Source of the DNA: JBFWIL01 sp050256015 | GTDB taxonomy: Bacteria; Bacteroidota; Bacteroidia; Bacteroidales; Prolixibacteraceae | DNA length: 7,077 nucleotides | NCBI GenBank assembly: GCA_050256015.1 | Contig: JBFWIL010000143.1 | Span: 1 to 7,077, forward strand | Direction of reading: 5' to 3' | Shown here: piece by piece, positions 5,915 to 7,077 of the stretch | How positions within the stretch are numbered: position 1 is the first letter of the stretch | How the letters are laid out: each line of letters starts with the position of its first letter | The notes under the pieces: model-generated | Told to the model about the DNA's origin: nothing | Database searches by the model: none | Seen by the model: only the letters and a program-made list of their open reading frames with translations | Program-made: the position numbers and the translations under genes

Positions 5915-7077
5915 TTATTTATTTAAGGTATAAATTCCATAGACTTCTTTTCCTTCAACCCATCCCAGGAAATAAGGTTGAATATCTTTGGCGTCTAAAT
6001 GTTCGGTAAATTCTTTTGTAATACGATTTGAAACCATCCAAAGTATTTTCGATTTATCGAACAGAAGTTCTTCATCAATAGTTTCAGCCGGGAAAAAAGA
6101 ATCAGGTTCTTTCAGAAAGTTGACCCTTTCGATAGGAATATCAAGATATATCGACAGACCATAATGAGGCTTTGTATTCACAAAAACAATCTCGGAATAA
6201 TCCTGAGGGTGTAGTTTTTCAAGTTTTCCGGCCAGGATCCGGCTGTCTTGCGGAAAAGCAAAAAGCCCGGATAATCCTCGTAACAATACCAATAAAATGG
6301 CCCAGGAGGAGATCAGTATGATGAGCTTTTTTCGCCGGAAAAATCCGGTCGGCACTTCCCTGGCACCAAGTAAAGCAAGGGGAACAAAAAGTGGCTGGAT
6401 ATACAAGGGCAACCGGGAGTCGGCAACAAAGAAAACCAGTAAAGGGATCAGAAACCAAAAAAGCAAAAACAACTCTTTTTGTTTGGATGCAATTCCTCCG
6501 TCTTTCAGACTTTGCGGCATCTTTTTAGCGCTGTGGTAAACACCCCGGAATATATAATACGTCCATGGAAAGCTACCAAGCAGCAAGGTTGGAAGATAAA
6601 CGATAAATCCGCCCCAAAAACCGGGGTTCCGTTTAAATTGTCCGGTTGCAACCCGGTTGACGACCTCATCCCTCAAAAAGTACGTTAACAAACCGGGAGT
6701 TTCCCTGGTGACGATGAAAAACCAGGCAATTCCGACAACAACAAAAACCAAAATGCCTGAAATAAGATTCCGGATTTTGATGGACGACCTGGCGTTCCGA
6801 TCAAAAACGAGAAAAAGACCAACTCCCAACATCGGGAGAAGAGCCGGAGGTCCCTTGGTTAAAAAAGCAAGCCCCCAAAACGCGCTACTTGCCAGGAATA
6901 AAAAGAACCGCTTCTTTACACTTAAGGAATCAAAAAATAAAAAAACAAGGCAAGTCATTGCCGCTGTTTCAAATAAACCGAGTAATCCATCGGTCGAAAC
7001 AGCATTGGATGCACCAAACGGCATGATGCAGGTAGCATAAATAATACCCGCTAACCAGGGGCGCTGGGGAACAAAAA
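5915..7077 (-). CDS. Membrane glycosyltransferase, ArnT/PMT (GT39/GT83-like) family, 5' end outside the window
   Basis: The frame stays open to the right edge, so the N-terminus is missing and 386 residues are visible. They contain about nine hydrophobic spans, then a soluble C-terminal domain of about 110 residues on the periplasmic side. Family marks are FLTKGPPALLPMLGVGLF, SFPWTYYIF and the FFVADSRLPLYIQPLFVPLALL stretch split here as FFVADSRLPLYIQ and PLFVPLALLGARE, matching the usual pattern of a small-residue turn, a K/R-LP-YI-P segment and a helix. The tail PHYGLSIYLD (a fragment near residue 300) fits the soluble domain of ArnT-like enzymes. These enzymes transfer a sugar from a polyprenyl-phosphate donor to lipid A, glycan or protein acceptors at the outer face of the inner membrane. 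The catalytic acidic motif of the first periplasmic loop lies outside the window, so donor and acceptor cannot be named. An internal ATG at 7024 is not the start: the preceding codons continue the protein (FVPQRPWLAGIIYATCI). Confidence 0.85.
   Translation of the reverse strand, partial: FVPQRPWLAGIIYATCIMPFGASNAVSTDGLLGLFETAAMTCLVFLFFDSLSVKKRFFLFLASSAFWGLAFLTKGPPALLPMLGVGLFLVFDRNARSSIKIRNLISGILVFVVVGIAWFFIVTRETPGLLTYFLRDEVVNRVATGQFKRNPGFWGGFIVYLPTLLLGSFPWTYYIFRGVYHSAKKMPQSLKDGGIASKQKELFLLFWFLIPLLVFFVADSRLPLYIQPLFVPLALLGAREVPTGFFRRKKLIILISSWAILLVLLRGLSGLFAFPQDSRILAGKLEKLHPQDYSEIVFVNTKPHYGLSIYLDIPIERVNFLKEPDSFFPAETIDEELLFDKSKILWMVSNRITKEFTEHLDAKDIQPYFLGWVEGKEVYGIYTLNK

Overview
The window looks like a chromosomal segment of a member of the Bacteroidota, probably Bacteroidales-like. 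The evidence is -7 boxes of the TAnnTTTG type upstream of several genes, little sign of Shine-Dalgarno sequences, a secreted protein with a carboxypeptidase-like regulatory domain typical of that phylum, and Era, Der and DapL proteins with the sequence style of that phylum. All six genes are on the minus strand, so transcription runs from right to left in window coordinates.

In transcription order the layout is as follows. A membrane glycosyltransferase of the ArnT/PMT type enters from the right edge without its start (7077-5915). A 229-base spacer carries a probable promoter for dapL, LL-diaminopimelate aminotransferase (5685-4456). A second spacer carries a promoter placed almost on the start codon of a secreted carboxypeptidase-regulatory-like protein of unknown role (4291-3506). 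A short spacer with hairpins and a good Bacteroidota promoter precedes an RsuA/RluB-type rRNA pseudouridine synthase (3402-2581). Directly after its stop codon lies a broken remnant of a RelE/HigB-type toxin gene (about 2578-2426). Then come era (2362-1478) and der (1419-109), which look co-transcribed. The last 108 bases hold nothing that can be assigned with confidence.

The left half is a translation and ribosome-biogenesis block: one rRNA-modifying enzyme and two GTPases, Era for the small subunit and Der for the large subunit. The right half serves the cell envelope: DapL makes LL-diaminopimelate for lysine and peptidoglycan, the glycosyltransferase probably moves a sugar from a polyprenyl-phosphate carrier to an envelope acceptor, and the small secreted protein probably faces the periplasm.

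No complete new system is visible. The most informative non-standard items are the toxin-gene fossil between the pseudouridine synthase and era, a C8 run inside the secreted-protein gene, an A9 run in the pseudouridine synthase gene, and a probable leaderless or nearly leaderless transcript. Three annotated starts were moved downstream of the longest open frame: der to 1419, the pseudouridine synthase to 3402 and the secreted protein to 4291.
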